From positions 1,350,376-1,414,375 of the forward strand of contig NZ_KE383983.1 of the NCBI RefSeq assembly GCF_000423165.1: a stretch of DNA of 64,000 nt. Direction: 5' to 3'. Position 1 is the stretch's first letter, and each line of letters opens with the position of its first letter. Positions 37,172-46,932 of the stretch are shown piece after piece. Position numbers and translations under genes: made by a program. Under the pieces are notes generated by a model that had not been told where the DNA came from, did no database searches, and saw only the letters and a program-made list of their open reading frames with translations. Origin of the DNA: Pseudidiomarina sediminum DSM 21906 (GTDB lineage Bacteria; Pseudomonadota; Gammaproteobacteria; Enterobacterales; Alteromonadaceae).

Positions 37172-37543
37172 ATGAGTAGTGAAACCATTTTCGATAAGAT
37201 CATCAATCGCGAAATTCCCGCAGAAATTGTCTATGAAGACGAGCTCAGCTTGGCCTTCAAAGACATTCAACCGCAGGCGCCGCTGCACGTTCTGATCATT
37301 CCGAAACAGCAGATTGCGACCATCAACGACATCAAGGAAGACGACCGTGAACTGGTTGGGCACCTATTCGTGGTGGCGCGTAAGATTGCCGCCGAACACG
37401 GCTTTGCCGAAGATGGCTACCGTGTGGTGATGAACTGCAACGCCGATGGTGGTCAATCGGTTTACCACATTCACTTGCATCTGTTGGCAGGCCAAACCAT
37501 GGGATGGCCGCCCTACGCCAATAACAAGCCAAAACAAGCTTAA
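37172..37543 (+). CDS. hinT: HIT-family purine nucleoside phosphoramidase (HinT type)
   Basis: From the ATG at 37172 this is 123 residues; GAGG six bases upstream favours it over an ATG twelve bases earlier. The histidine-triad motif HIHLHLL and the ETIFDKIINREIPAEIVYEDE start are typical of HinT, which hydrolyses aminoacyl- and other AMP phosphoramidates. A strong terminator follows immediately. Confidence 0.93.
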   Translation: MSSETIFDKIINREIPAEIVYEDELSLAFKDIQPQAPLHVLIIPKQQIATINDIKEDDRELVGHLFVVARKIAAEHGFAEDGYRVVMNCNADGGQSVYHIHLHLLAGQTMGWPPYANNKPKQA

Positions 37544-37546
37544 TTG

Positions 37547-37573
37547 AAAGCGGCCGATGTGCCGCTTTTTTTT
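37547..37573 (+). terminator. Rho-independent terminator after hinT
   Basis: An AAAGCGGC / GCCGCTTT stem with a six-base loop runs into eight or more consecutive Ts, four bases after the stop codon. Confidence 0.92.
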
Positions 37574-37647
37574 CATTGAAACTAGCGTTTTTCGGTGCTT
37601 GGACTAAAGTAATTCCGTAGCTTTTAACAGACTCACCGGGGTGCCCT

Positions 37648-38385
37648 ATGTTTTATCGACTAGGCTCTTTTCTGGTGGCAGTTAGCGTTTTAGTGGGCTT
37701 TTTGGTCTTGATCGCTGGTCCACTTTATCGTTGGCAATGGATGGCTCTAACCACCGCCATGTCATGGTTAACTTGGATCGCATATTTTGGCGGGGCCGTG
37801 GTACTGGCCATCGCACTTTGGATCATCTGGCGCCGACCACAAGGGTTACACTTAGCACTATTGATTTGCGCCGCAGGGCTCAGCGTAGCAAGTTTTACCG
37901 TAGCGATTCAGCAACTTCAACAAACTGCGCAAGCGCCGGATTTGTTTGAAGTCACCACCAACCTGAACCACCCTCCTGAATTTTCGGTATTACAACCGCT
38001 GCGGAACGACCGCCCAGCGGCAGACAATTATCCGCAGGACTTTCGTCAGTTGCAGCGCAAATACTACCCCAATGTGCAGCCGTTAGTAATTGAACACCCC
38101 TTCCTAAGAACCTTTGAAGCTGCCCTTATCGTCATTAACGACCTAGGTTGGCAGTTGGTCCAAAGCGACTTGCCAAATGGCCGTATTGAGGTCACTGCAA
38201 CCACTGTGTGGTTTGGCTTTACTGACGATCTGGTGATTCAAATGTACCCGCTTGACGACCAGACCGATCGTATTCGTATTGATATGCGCGGCAGTGCACG
38301 CGCTGGCAGCTCAGATCTAGGCCGCAACGCCACACACATCACAACCTTTATGGCGCAATTACAACAGACCTTGAACCGGCGTTGA
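37648..38385 (+). CDS. DUF1499 membrane protein
   Basis: This 245-residue protein has three N-terminal membrane helices (about 5-85) and a soluble domain (about 100-245) with the DUF1499 pattern around [14 protein letters not shown] and [12 protein letters not shown] through [22 protein letters not shown]1499 proteins have no known activity. It is followed on the same strand by msrB, whose true start lies 62 bases after this stop. Confidence 0.82.
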   Translation: MFYRLGSFLVAVSVLVGFLVLIAGPLYRWQWMALTTAMSWLTWIAYFGGAVVLAIALWIIWRRPQGLHLALLICAAGLSVASFTVAIQQLQQTAQAPDLFEVTTNLNHPPEFSVLQPLRNDRPAADNYPQDFRQLQRKYYPNVQPLVIEHPFLRTFEAALIVINDLGWQLVQSDLPNGRIEVTATTVWFGFTDDLVIQMYPLDDQTDRIRIDMRGSARAGSSDLGRNATHITTFMAQLQQTLNRR

Positions 38386-38447
38386 CAGCGTTCCCGTACA
38401 AAGAGAAACTTAGAACGTTGATGTGCTATCAGAAGCAGGAAAGTAGT

Positions 38448-38906
38448 ATGAGTAACGCGCCTTATCAAAAGCCTGACGCAGCAACTTTACGACAGCGTCT
38501 TACCGAGGAACAGTACGCCGTGACCCAAGAGGACGCTACCGAGCGACCGTTTGAAAACCGTTATTGGGATGAACAACGGCCAGGGTTATATGTCGACATT
38601 GTTAGCGGCGAACCATTGTTTTCATCGGCAGACAAGTTTGATTCGAGCTGTGGCTGGCCGAGTTTTACCAAGCCGCTCGCGGAAGAGAATATCACCAACC
38701 ATACCGATCGTTCGTGGCTGATGGTGCGCACCGAAGTCAGAAGTCGTTATGCCGACTCTCATCTTGGGCATGTTTTTAATGATGGACCGGCACCCGATGG
38801 GCGCCGGTTTTGTATCAATTCGGCGGCCTTGCGCTTCATTCCACTCGAAGACATGGCAACCGAAGGTTATGCGGACTATATTCCGCAGGTGAAACGCCCT
38901 GATTAA
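38448..38906 (+). CDS. msrB: Peptide-methionine (R)-S-oxide reductase MsrB
   Basis: From the ATG at 38448 (AGGA eight bases upstream) this is 152 residues. It reduces methionine-R-sulfoxide in proteins. The catalytic cysteine is in [11 protein letters not shown], and [13 protein letters not shown] and [11 protein letters not shown] are conserved. The two CxxC zinc motifs of many MsrB proteins are absent, so this is the zinc-free form. Its stop shares the palindrome TTAA with the stop of the convergent ggt. Confidence 0.95.
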   Translation: MSNAPYQKPDAATLRQRLTEEQYAVTQEDATERPFENRYWDEQRPGLYVDIVSGEPLFSSADKFDSSCGWPSFTKPLAEENITNHTDRSWLMVRTEVRSRYADSHLGHVFNDGPAPDGRRFCINSAALRFIPLEDMATEGYADYIPQVKRPD

Positions 38907-40669
38907 GGACGCTCACCTAATACCACGCCTTCACGACGAGGATCGGCACCACCAATGAGCTGGCCGTTCTCTTTGATCGTAATACCATGCAGACCACTGT
39001 TGAGATCGGTCACGCGCGCGTCGTGGCCTTTCTTCTTCAGCGCCTCAAGCAACTCTGCCATTTCGGTACCTTTCTCAAGCGCTGTGTAATTGTTCAGGTT
39101 GGTCAGATGCGGCAAATCAATTGCTTCTTGCATATTGAGATCCCAATCCAACACGCCCAACAGGGTTTGTGCGACATAGTTGATAATGCGTGCACCACCT
39201 GGCGAACCGATCACATGGATCAAATCGTCACCCTCGGTGTCAAACACCATGGTTGGAGACATTGAGCTACGCGGGCGCTTACTGCCCTGCACGCGGTTTG
39301 CCACAGGCACGCCGTCGACTTCAGGCACCAACGAAAAGTCGGTGAGCTGGTTGTTCAGCAAAAAGCCGCTGGCCATTACCGCTGAGCCAAAGCCCATCTC
39401 AATACTGGTCGTCATTGAGACCGCATTCCCTTCAGCATCGACAATCGAGATATGACTGGTGTTCGGAAACTCAGGTGATTGGTCATCGGCATAAACAAAG
39501 TTCGCGAACGTGCCAGGGAGCGCTTCTTTTAAGTCACGGTTACCAATCAAGCGCGAACGTTGCGCAAGGTAACTTTTATCCAGCAAACGCGTGACAGGTA
39601 CATTCACAAAGTCGCTATCGGCGATATAACGATTCCGATCCGCAAAAGCTAAGCGTGATGCTTGGCTAAAATGATGTGCCGTCGTAACGCTATTCGGCTG
39701 CCAATCGGCGACCGGATAGTTTTCCAAAATACCTAAAATCTGCAATACGGTTAAACCACCAGAACTTGGCGGCCCCATACCGCAAACTTGATAAGCGCGA
39801 TACGCGCTACATACAGGTTCACGTACCACAGCCTCATAGTTCGCCATATCTTCTAAGGTCAATAACCCCGGTGACTGTTGACTGGTATTGACCGCCTCGA
39901 CAATCTTTTCAGCAATCGGCCCACGATAGAATGCTTCGGTACCTTGTGTTGCGACCTGACGTAACGCCCACGCAAGTTCTGGGTTTTTCTTTAAGGTTCC
40001 CGCCTGCAAGGCTTGACCATTCGGATAGAAATAAGATTTACCCGGTTCAAGTTTGGTTAACCCAGGATTAAGCTCCATCTCTAGCAACAACTGCAAACGC
40101 GGTGAGACTTCAAAGCCCTGCTCTGCTGCGTTAATGGTACTGGTAAACAGGCTTTCCCAAGACTTTTTACCCCAACGTTGGTGCGCAAGCTCTAGGCCTT
40201 TTAATACGCCAGGTGCTCCGACCGAGCGTCCCCCAACCACAGCATCCCAAAAGTTCTCAGGTGGCTGACCATTTTCATCAAGGAACAAATCAGGTCCAGC
40301 ACTGGCCGGTGCTTTTTCGCGGGCATCGATGGTGTACAACTGCTTCGCTTTGTTATCCCAGTACAAGATAAAGGCACCACCGCCAATCCCCGACGATTGT
40401 GGCTCAGTGAGCGTCAACATGGTTTGTACGGCAACTGCAGCGTCAATTGCATTCGCCCCTTCTGCAAGCAATGCCTGTCCAGCGGCAGATGCTTGTGGTG
40501 TTGCAGCGGCAACCATATAGTTTTCGCTAACAACCGCTTGCTTGGCAACGACCCCTGTTGCGGCTTCTGGCTCGCGCTTATCGCGCTCGGCGGGTTCAGA
40601 AACATCGTTTCCGCAGCCCGTAATAACAAATGAAGTGAACAGTAAAACTGCCAATGCGTTACGTTTCAT
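38903..40669 (-). CDS. ggt: Gamma-glutamyltransferase (glutathione hydrolase)
   Basis: This 588-residue protein has a lipobox-like VITGC (Cys19), so it is probably a periplasmic lipoprotein rather than freely soluble. The autocleavage/catalytic threonine is Thr404 in NTSHISIVD. The large-subunit motif [12 protein letters not shown] and the small-subunit GSPGGARI are intact. It removes gamma-glutamyl groups from glutathione and related peptides. Start and length are normal for the family. Confidence 0.95.
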   Translation of the reverse strand: MKRNALAVLLFTSFVITGCGNDVSEPAERDKREPEAATGVVAKQAVVSENYMVAAATPQASAAGQALLAEGANAIDAAVAVQTMLTLTEPQSSGIGGGAFILYWDNKAKQLYTIDAREKAPASAGPDLFLDENGQPPENFWDAVVGGRSVGAPGVLKGLELAHQRWGKKSWESLFTSTINAAEQGFEVSPRLQLLLEMELNPGLTKLEPGKSYFYPNGQALQAGTLKKNPELAWALRQVATQGTEAFYRGPIAEKIVEAVNTSQQSPGLLTLEDMANYEAVVREPVCSAYRAYQVCGMGPPSSGGLTVLQILGILENYPVADWQPNSVTTAHHFSQASRLAFADRNRYIADSDFVNVPVTRLLDKSYLAQRSRLIGNRDLKEALPGTFANFVYADDQSPEFPNTSHISIVDAEGNAVSMTTSIEMGFGSAVMASGFLLNNQLTDFSLVPEVDGVPVANRVQGSKRPRSSMSPTMVFDTEGDDLIHVIGSPGGARIINYVAQTLLGVLDWDLNMQEAIDLPHLTNLNNYTALEKGTEMAELLEALKKKGHDARVTDLNSGLHGITIKENGQLIGGADPRREGVVLGERP

Positions 40670-40771
40670 AGTTGTTTTTCGCCTTTAAGTTCCTGTTTAC
40701 AGAGTCAAGAGAGCCTCCTATCATAGAACGCTTATTGCTTTACCACAACGCATGAAAGTGATTGAAAAACC

Positions 40772-41377
40772 ATGACGGAACGCCATCAAGTAACCCTTGT
40801 TAGTCTATTAATCTGCGCCATTGTCATTTGGCTGTACTATTACATTGCCCTCGAGGCTCCCGCGCTCATGGCGCAGTATGACTACCATGCTGAGGTGATT
40901 TGGGAGGCGCCGTGGCGGCTGTTTACAGCACACTTTTTACATCTCTCAACAATGCATTGGGTGCTCAACGTCGTTAGTTTTGCGCTGATCTGCGTGCTGT
41001 TTGCCCGCTACTTTTCGGTGAGAAGCTATTTAAATGCGCTTATCGTAATTGGTTTGGGCAGTTCGCTACTACTGTTGGCATTAGGGTATGAAGGACGCTT
41101 TGTCGGACTCTCTGGACTTAACCATGGCTTGTTGGTCATGTGCTTGTTACTCGAAATGGGCGCTGCAAAGCATCCGAAGCAACGTCAACTCGTGGCATTT
41201 ATTCTGTTCGCCATCATCGGTAAGCTGCTGTTTGAACTCCTCGGTTGGTGGCCAACTGCGTTAGAGGTTGGGCAAGATCGTGATACATGGCAGTTGCATG
41301 GTGCCGGCATCCTTGCGGGCGTCCTTGCCTGGTGGCTCCACGAACGCCATCTAGCAAAACTTGCCCAACTAAAGTAG
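40772..41377 (+). CDS. rrtA: Rhombosortase (rhomboid-like GlyGly-CTERM protease)
   Basis: This 201-residue membrane protein has six or so helices. The rhombosortase serine motif GLSGLNHG (112-119, Ser114) is present with a partner His176 in QLHGAGILAG. Rhombosortases process proteins ending in a GlyGly-CTERM membrane tail during export through type II secretion. No protein in this window ends with that tail, so its substrates lie elsewhere on the genome. Confidence 0.87.
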   Translation: MTERHQVTLVSLLICAIVIWLYYYIALEAPALMAQYDYHAEVIWEAPWRLFTAHFLHLSTMHWVLNVVSFALICVLFARYFSVRSYLNALIVIGLGSSLLLLALGYEGRFVGLSGLNHGLLVMCLLLEMGAAKHPKQRQLVAFILFAIIGKLLFELLGWWPTALEVGQDRDTWQLHGAGILAGVLAWWLHERHLAKLAQLK

Positions 41378-41392
41378 CAGTTATCGTAGCAA

Positions 41393-41710
41393 CTATAACT
41401 CCATACGTTGCTTATTGAGCTCTAACAAGCGCGGCCCAATCCCTTTGATTTGCATGAGTTGATTGAGCTCAGTAAAGCCGCCGAGCTGTTCGCGCAACGC
41501 GACAATAGCTTCAGCACGGCGCTGGCCAACGCCAGTCAATGCTTGCGCGAGCTCCGCGGCCGATGCTTTGTTCAGGTTTACTTTGCTTGCTTGCGCTTGG
41601 GTGGTGCTTGCTACCACCATTGCGCCCTCAGGTGAAATGGGCCCCGCGTAGGCAGCATTGCTCATACCAACACCGACGCACAAGGCCATTAAAGTGGTTT
41701 TCCATAACAT
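41393..41710 (-). CDS. ComEA-like helix-hairpin-helix protein, exported
   Basis: From the ATG at 41710 (AAGGAG six bases upstream) this is 105 residues with a signal peptide ending near ANAAYAG. Residues about 44-105 form the ComEA helix-hairpin-helix domain: KVNLNKASAAELAQALTGVG, then AIVALREQLGGF and LMQIKGIGPRLLEL. Such short proteins bind double-stranded DNA in the periplasm and are associated with natural DNA uptake, though many bacteria carry them without known competence. Confidence 0.9.
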   Translation of the reverse strand: MLWKTTLMALCVGVGMSNAAYAGPISPEGAMVVASTTQAQASKVNLNKASAAELAQALTGVGQRRAEAIVALREQLGGFTELNQLMQIKGIGPRLLELNKQRMEL

Positions 41711-41794
41711 AATAAGCTCCTTCAGATTCAAACTGCTTATGCAGTAGAAGTAGCTTAGGCAGCCCGAGACTGGACTGCCACTTACAAACGCGGA

Positions 41795-42493
41795 TTAGGC
41801 TGTGAGAGATACGTGTATTGCTTTTAACGCCGCAGCAGGCTGTTCTGCTTGGGTAATTGGGCGCCCAATCACTAACACTTGAATGCCCTGCTGTGCTGCT
41901 TGCTCTGGGGTCATAACGCGACGTTGGTCACCTTGGTCGCTCCCTTGTGGACGAATGCCTGGGGTCACCAAAACAAAATCCTGTCCGCAAGCCTGTTGTA
42001 ACATGTTCGCCTCTTGCGCCGAACAAACCACGCCATCTAACCCTGCTTGCTTTGCTAAATCTGCCAAACGTAACACTTGTTCCGCCGCATTAACCTCAAT
42101 GCCAGTCTCATGGAGATCGTCATCTGTCATACTGGTCAATACCGTCACTGCAATCAATAACGGCGGCTTCGGGTAGTCCGCAAGCGCAGCCTTGGCAGCT
42201 TCCAACATACGGCGACCACCAACTGCGTGCACATTCACCATCCATACGCCAAGTTCAGCCGCAGCCTTCACTGCCTTCGCAACAGTGTTCGGAATATCGT
42301 GAAACTTCAAATCGAGAAATACATCAAAATCGCGTGCGACGAGTTCCTTTACAAACTCTGGGCCTGCGGCGGTAAAAAGTTCTTTCCCCACTTTGAGACC
42401 ACAGAGTTGTGGATTCAGTTGATCCACCAAAGCTAAGGCTTGTTTAGCATCGGCGTAATCCAGCGCGACAAAAATTCTCGACGAGGTACTCAT
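41795..42493 (-). CDS. pyrF: Orotidine 5'-phosphate decarboxylase
   Basis: This 232-residue enzyme converts OMP to UMP, the last step of pyrimidine synthesis. The active-site segment [13 protein letters not shown] holds the catalytic Asp-Lys-Asp arrangement, and VTPGIRP closes the phosphate site. It begins directly after the lapB stop codon with GGAG overlapping the end of lapB, the standard lapA-lapB-pyrF order. Confidence 0.97.
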   Translation of the reverse strand: MSTSSRIFVALDYADAKQALALVDQLNPQLCGLKVGKELFTAAGPEFVKELVARDFDVFLDLKFHDIPNTVAKAVKAAAELGVWMVNVHAVGGRRMLEAAKAALADYPKPPLLIAVTVLTSMTDDDLHETGIEVNAAEQVLRLADLAKQAGLDGVVCSAQEANMLQQACGQDFVLVTPGIRPQGSDQGDQRRVMTPEQAAQQGIQVLVIGRPITQAEQPAAALKAIHVSLTA

Positions 42494-43651
42494 TTAATCT
42501 CCATCTAATCCGGTGATTGGTTTAATCTCACCCCAAGCGCGACACGAAGGACAATGCCAGTACAAGGTACTGCCAGAGAACCCACAATGACGACAACGGT
42601 ACTTGGGACGTTGCTGCATCTGCTGTTGCACTAATTTTTGCAACACTTCTAAACTGTTCCGTGCTTTACCCACATCAGCCGCGCGAATATGAAAGTCCAT
42701 TAGTTGATGGAAGCCTTTCATGGTCGGATTGCGTAGTAAAGCCGATTGCATAAACTGCTCTGCTTCCTCAATGCTGCTATTACTAGCGATAGCTTCAGAT
42801 AATAAGATTGCAGCAGTGGTCGAGTTCGCATCACGCACGCATTGATGTAAAAAACGAACAAAGCCTGCCTCGTCATTTTCACTGCGGAAACACGCCTGTA
42901 ACACGGGTAAGGCTTCCGAAATAAAGGCAGGATCAGCATCCAAAATGCTCATTAAGATCCGCTGGGCTTTACTGATTTCACCTTGCTCGTACCACATTCG
43001 GCCCAATGACAACGCCGCTCTGGCGCTATCGGGGTCATGCTTGCGGGCTTTCTGATAGTACTTCTCGGCCAGCTTAGGATCGTCTTGCTTACTGGCCAGC
43101 TCACAGTACAGTTGTGCGACTAAAGGCTCAGCGCTGGCATCGTTGCGCGCGAGTTTCAACGCAACTTTAATGGCTTTATCCCATTCGTGGGTCGATTCGT
43201 AGAGTTCCAGCAAGTGACGCTGGCATTGCGCGGCGAACGCTTTGTCATTCTGCATCGCCAGCAGCATTTCCTCGGCGCGATCAAAAATACCGGCGGCTAA
43301 ATAGTCTAAGCCTAACTCAAACATCGCATGGCGACGTTGGGTCTCCGTAATATTTGGACGTGAAGTAAGGTTCTGGTGAATTTTGATGGCCCGATCAACT
43401 TCACCGCGCCGGCGAAAAAGTTTGCCCAGCGTCCAGTGCGTCTCAAGGGTATCGGAGTCGACATCAAGCAGCTCGATAAATAAATCGACTGCTTTATCAG
43501 GTTGATCCGAGAGAAGTAGATTTAACCCGGTGACATATTGCTTAGAGAATTCTTCCTGCTCGCGACGTTCTTCATTACGTACGCTGTTCCGCCCCATAAA
43601 CCAACCGTAGGCGGCGGCGACCGGAAGTAGCAGGAATAACAACTCAAGCAT
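42494..43651 (-). CDS. lapB: LapB (YciM), TPR regulator of LpxC
   Basis: From the ATG at 43651 this is 385 residues, as in E. coli (389). There is one N-terminal membrane helix (about 1-17) and tetratricopeptide repeats between about 50 and 330. A C-terminal rubredoxin-like zinc knuckle follows (CRHCGFSGSTLYWHCPSC). LapB delivers LpxC to the protease FtsH and thereby sets lipopolysaccharide synthesis. The start lies eight bases inside lapA. The YejM-type counter-regulator is encoded at 1332-2936 in the same window. Confidence 0.95.
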   Translation of the reverse strand: MLELLFLLLPVAAAYGWFMGRNSVRNEERREQEEFSKQYVTGLNLLLSDQPDKAVDLFIELLDVDSDTLETHWTLGKLFRRRGEVDRAIKIHQNLTSRPNITETQRRHAMFELGLDYLAAGIFDRAEEMLLAMQNDKAFAAQCQRHLLELYESTHEWDKAIKVALKLARNDASAEPLVAQLYCELASKQDDPKLAEKYYQKARKHDPDSARAALSLGRMWYEQGEISKAQRILMSILDADPAFISEALPVLQACFRSENDEAGFVRFLHQCVRDANSTTAAILLSEAIASNSSIEEAEQFMQSALLRNPTMKGFHQLMDFHIRAADVGKARNSLEVLQKLVQQQMQQRPKYRCRHCGFSGSTLYWHCPSCRAWGEIKPITGLDGD

Positions 43652-43907
43652 CGGCGTTATCTCGCGCGACCAGTTGTTTACGTAATTTTCTGTTCTCGTT
43701 GCGCAGCGCGACCTGTTTCGCAAACATGCTCGCTAAGCCTACCAAGAAGCCAAACCCGACAAACAGGCCGGCCAGTACCGCAACGGGTAACTGCACCGTA
43801 CCGAACATAAAATCGAACGGAATGGCTTGCTTATTGAGTGCACCTAAGCCCACCGCAAGTAGAAATAAAACGAGTAACGGTAAGCCAATAAAGAGAAATC
43901 GTAACAT
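43644..43907 (-). CDS. lapA: LapA (YciS) membrane protein
   Basis: From the ATG at 43907 this is 87 residues; a TTG four codons earlier is less likely. Two membrane helices (about 3-23 and 40-62) are followed by a short coiled tail (VALRNENRKLRKQL), as in LapA/DUF1049. It partners LapB in lipopolysaccharide assembly control. It overlaps lapB by eight bases and lies downstream of the ihfB terminator. Confidence 0.92.
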   Translation of the reverse strand: MLRFLFIGLPLLVLFLLAVGLGALNKQAIPFDFMFGTVQLPVAVLAGLFVGFGFLVGLASMFAKQVALRNENRKLRKQLVARDNADA

Positions 43908-43945
43908 GACGTATCCCAAAACGAAGCGTTAAAACCGACCTATAA

Positions 43946-43980
43946 AAAAACGGCATGCCATACTATAGCATGCCGTTTTG
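43946..43980 (-). terminator. Bidirectional-looking terminator after ihfB
   Basis: A 12-base-pair inverted repeat (AAAACGGCATGC / GCATGCCGTTTT) with a nine-base loop lies about 30 bases past the ihfB stop. On the minus strand it is followed by seven Ts, and on the plus strand it ends in four Ts. Confidence 0.9.
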
Positions 43981-44008
43981 CTGAACTCGACGCGAAAATA
44001 GCGACCGA

Positions 44009-44293
44009 TTAACCAACGTTGTCTACGCGTTCCCGTAGCTCTTTTCCAGGTTTAAAGTGAGGGACATATTTGCCTTCAAGTTCAACCTTGGCGCCGGTTT
44101 TCGGATTACGCCCTGTCCGCGGTGCGCGATAATGCAGTGAAAAACTACCGAATCCTCGAATTTCGATGCGATCGCCACCAGCAAGTTGCTGTGCCATCTG
44201 TTCGATAATCTCTTTCACCGCATCTTCAACCTGACGCGGAGAAAGCTCGGGATACAATTTCGTTAACTGTTGAATCAGCTCCGATTTTGTCAT
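44009..44293 (-). CDS. ihfB: Integration host factor subunit beta
   Basis: This 94-residue DNA-bending protein has E. coli IhfB length. The DNA-arm segment [22 protein letters not shown] includes the minor-groove-intercalating proline region, and the beta-type start [10 protein letters not shown] is present. It pairs with IhfA encoded elsewhere. It lies 47 bases after rpsA, the universal rpsA-ihfB pair, and is followed by a strong terminator. Confidence 0.97.
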   Translation of the reverse strand: MTKSELIQQLTKLYPELSPRQVEDAVKEIIEQMAQQLAGGDRIEIRGFGSFSLHYRAPRTGRNPKTGAKVELEGKYVPHFKPGKELRERVDNVG

Positions 44294-44340
44294 CTAAAGT
44301 TTCCTCTTTTAGTGCGTCAATGCTAATCGCGCATGGGTTC

Positions 44341-46017
44341 TTAGTCGTCGCTTTTCGCTGCTTTGAAAGCTTCAGCCATAGCGTTAGTGAAGTCGCCTTC
44401 GTCTTGCTGCTTGTTCACAGACTCGAGAGCTTCTTTCTCTTCCGCTTCGTCTTTCGCTTTGATTGACAGGCTCAAAGTACGGTTCTTACGGTCAACACCC
44501 ATAAAGCGTGCTTCAACGTCGTCACCAACTTTCAACTCAGTGGTCGCATCTTCGATACGGTCACGTGAGATGTCAGCTACACGGATGTAACCTTCAACGC
44601 TGTCTGCTAATTCGACTTTAGCGCCTTTAGCATCAACTTCGATGATCTTACCTGTAACGATAGCACCTTTTTTGTTGGCTGCCAGATAATTGTTGAACGG
44701 GTCTTCTTCTAGTTGCTTGATACCTAGAGAGATACGCTCACGCTCTGCGTCAACTTGAAGGACCACAGCGGTAACTTCTTCGCCTTTCTTGAATTCACGT
44801 ACAGCTTCTTCACCTGGAGCGTTCCAGCTGATGTCTGACAAGTGAACAAGACCGTCGATGCCGCCGTCAAGACCGATGAAGATACCGAAGTCAGTGATTG
44901 ACTTGATCTTACCGCTAACTTTTTCACCTTTGTTGAAGTTCTTCGCGAACTCTTCCCAAGGGTTAGGCTTGCACTGTTTCAGGCCAAGTGAGATACGGCG
45001 ACGTTCTTCGTCGATCTCAAGAACCATAACTTCAACAACGTCATCCAAGTTAACAACTTTAGATGGGTGAACGTTCTTGTTGGTCCAGTCCATTTCAGAT
45101 ACGTGAACCAAACCTTCAACGCCTTCTTCGATTTCAACGAAGCAGCCGTAGTCAGTCAAGTTGGTTACGCGACCTTCAAGACGGTGACCTTCTGGGTAGC
45201 GTGCAGCGATATCTGACCATGGATCTTCGCCCAACTGCTTCAGGCCAAGTGATACGCGCGTGCGCTCACGGTCAAACTTCAATACTTTCACGTTGATTTC
45301 GTCGCCAACATTGACAACTTCGCTTGGGTGCTTAACGCGTTTCCAAGCCATATCAGTGATGTGCAACAAGCCGTCTACGCCGCCCAAGTCAACGAACGCA
45401 CCGTAGTCTGTAAGGTTCTTAACGATACCCTTAACTTCTTGGCCTTCTTGCAAGCTTTCAAGCAACTCTTCGCGCTCTGCACTGTTTTCAGTTTCGATAA
45501 CAGCACGACGAGAAACAACAACGTTGTTACGCTTCTGGTCAAGCTTGATTACTTTGAACTCTAAATCTTTGTTTTCTAGGTGAGTCGTTTCACGAACTGG
45601 ACGAACGTCTACCAAAGAACCTGGCAAGAACGCACGTACGCCACCTAAATCAACTGTGAAACCGCCTTTAACTTTACCGCTGATGATACCGGTAACAGTT
45701 TCTTGATCTTCGTAGGCTTTCTCAAGTTGCAACCATGCTTCGTGACGCTTCGCTTTCTCACGCGACAACAAAGTCTCACCGAAACCATCTTCAACAGCGT
45801 CTAACGCTACATCAACTTGGTCGCCGATGTTTACGTCAACTTCACCGTCTGAGTTACGGAATTGTTCAACAGGAATAGCACTTTCAGATTTCAGGCCTGC
45901 ATCGACAAGAACTACGTCGCGATTGATCGCTACAACAGTACCTTTAACGATAGAACCTGGGCGAGTTTCAACCTCTTTGAGGCTTTCTTCAAACAGCTGT
46001 GCAAAATTTTCTGACAT
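44341..46017 (-). CDS. rpsA: 30S ribosomal protein S1
   Basis: This 558-residue protein has six S1 RNA-binding repeats (E. coli 557). The motif pair [19 protein letters not shown] and [20 protein letters not shown] marks repeats three and four. It binds mRNA leaders and brings them to the ribosome. It is transcribed after cmk; the 113 bases between the two may hold a leader involved in autoregulation, but I see no specific element. Confidence 0.98.
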   Translation of the reverse strand: MSENFAQLFEESLKEVETRPGSIVKGTVVAINRDVVLVDAGLKSESAIPVEQFRNSDGEVDVNIGDQVDVALDAVEDGFGETLLSREKAKRHEAWLQLEKAYEDQETVTGIISGKVKGGFTVDLGGVRAFLPGSLVDVRPVRETTHLENKDLEFKVIKLDQKRNNVVVSRRAVIETENSAEREELLESLQEGQEVKGIVKNLTDYGAFVDLGGVDGLLHITDMAWKRVKHPSEVVNVGDEINVKVLKFDRERTRVSLGLKQLGEDPWSDIAARYPEGHRLEGRVTNLTDYGCFVEIEEGVEGLVHVSEMDWTNKNVHPSKVVNLDDVVEVMVLEIDEERRRISLGLKQCKPNPWEEFAKNFNKGEKVSGKIKSITDFGIFIGLDGGIDGLVHLSDISWNAPGEEAVREFKKGEEVTAVVLQVDAERERISLGIKQLEEDPFNNYLAANKKGAIVTGKIIEVDAKGAKVELADSVEGYIRVADISRDRIEDATTELKVGDDVEARFMGVDRKNRTLSLSIKAKDEAEEKEALESVNKQQDEGDFTNAMAEAFKAAKSDD

Positions 46018-46130
46018 ATGAGTTAACTACTTCAGTTAAGTACATCCACCAAACAATCCAGTGAGATGGGGTTGTTAAAATTCATCTGCTGGCATTCCTT
46101 GCTGCAGATCCCTAAGTTAGCAACGTTAAT

Positions 46131-46835
46131 TTACGAGGTTGCTTTCTCAGTATTAGTTAGCTTCTCATGCGCGAAGCGTAAAATGGTATCGACCACTTCA
46201 TCGATGCTCAACGTTGTTGAGTCAACATACAGCGCATCATCAGCTGCTCGCATTGGCGCCACGGCGCGATTTGCATCGCGTTCATCGCGCTCACGTATTT
46301 CGGCGATTAATTGGTCGATTTTAGCAGTAAAACCTTTCTCTAGCAATTGTTTGTAGCGGCGCTCCGCGCGTTCTTCAGCGCTCGCGGTAAGAAAGATTTT
46401 CGCGGCAGCATTTGGGAACACGACGGTCCCCATGTCACGACCATCTGCAATCAGACCTGGCAGCTCACGAAACGCGCGTTGACGGCGTAACAAAGCTTCA
46501 CGAACCCGTGGTAATGCAGCTATTTTCGACGCCATGCCACCGACTTCCTCAGTCCGAATCGCAAGCGTCACATCTTCACCTTCAAGAATGATGTGGGTAA
46601 GCTCACGTTCATTCTCGACTTCAAATTTCACATCTAAACTGCCGGCTAAGGCGACAAGGCTTTCTTCGTCATCCGGCGCAAAATCGTGATGCAGCGCGGC
46701 CAGTGCAAGAACTCGATAGATAGCACCACTGTCAAGCAAGTGCCAGCCCAGATTTTCCGCTAAAATGCGGCTTACTGTGCCTTTGCCTGCCCCACCCGGA
46801 CCGTCTATCGTAATAACTGGTATCGAATCGCTCAT
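46131..46835 (-). CDS. cmk: Cytidylate kinase
   Basis: From the ATG at 46835 (AGAGGA upstream) this is 234 residues. The P-loop [11 protein letters not shown], the [12 protein letters not shown] nucleotide-binding motif and the [10 protein letters not shown] lid are those of Cmk, which phosphorylates CMP and dCMP. The cmk-rpsA adjacency is conserved across proteobacteria. Confidence 0.96.
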   Translation of the reverse strand: MSDSIPVITIDGPGGAGKGTVSRILAENLGWHLLDSGAIYRVLALAALHHDFAPDDEESLVALAGSLDVKFEVENERELTHIILEGEDVTLAIRTEEVGGMASKIAALPRVREALLRRQRAFRELPGLIADGRDMGTVVFPNAAAKIFLTASAEERAERRYKQLLEKGFTAKIDQLIAEIRERDERDANRAVAPMRAADDALYVDSTTLSIDEVVDTILRFAHEKLTNTEKATS

Positions 46836-46932
46836 AGCATCCTCTAGCAATATAAAAGCGCCGCAATTATACGGGTTTGTGAAAAAATTGCATCTTTATT
46901 GGATGAAGCTTTGAGGAAGCCTTAGTGACGAA

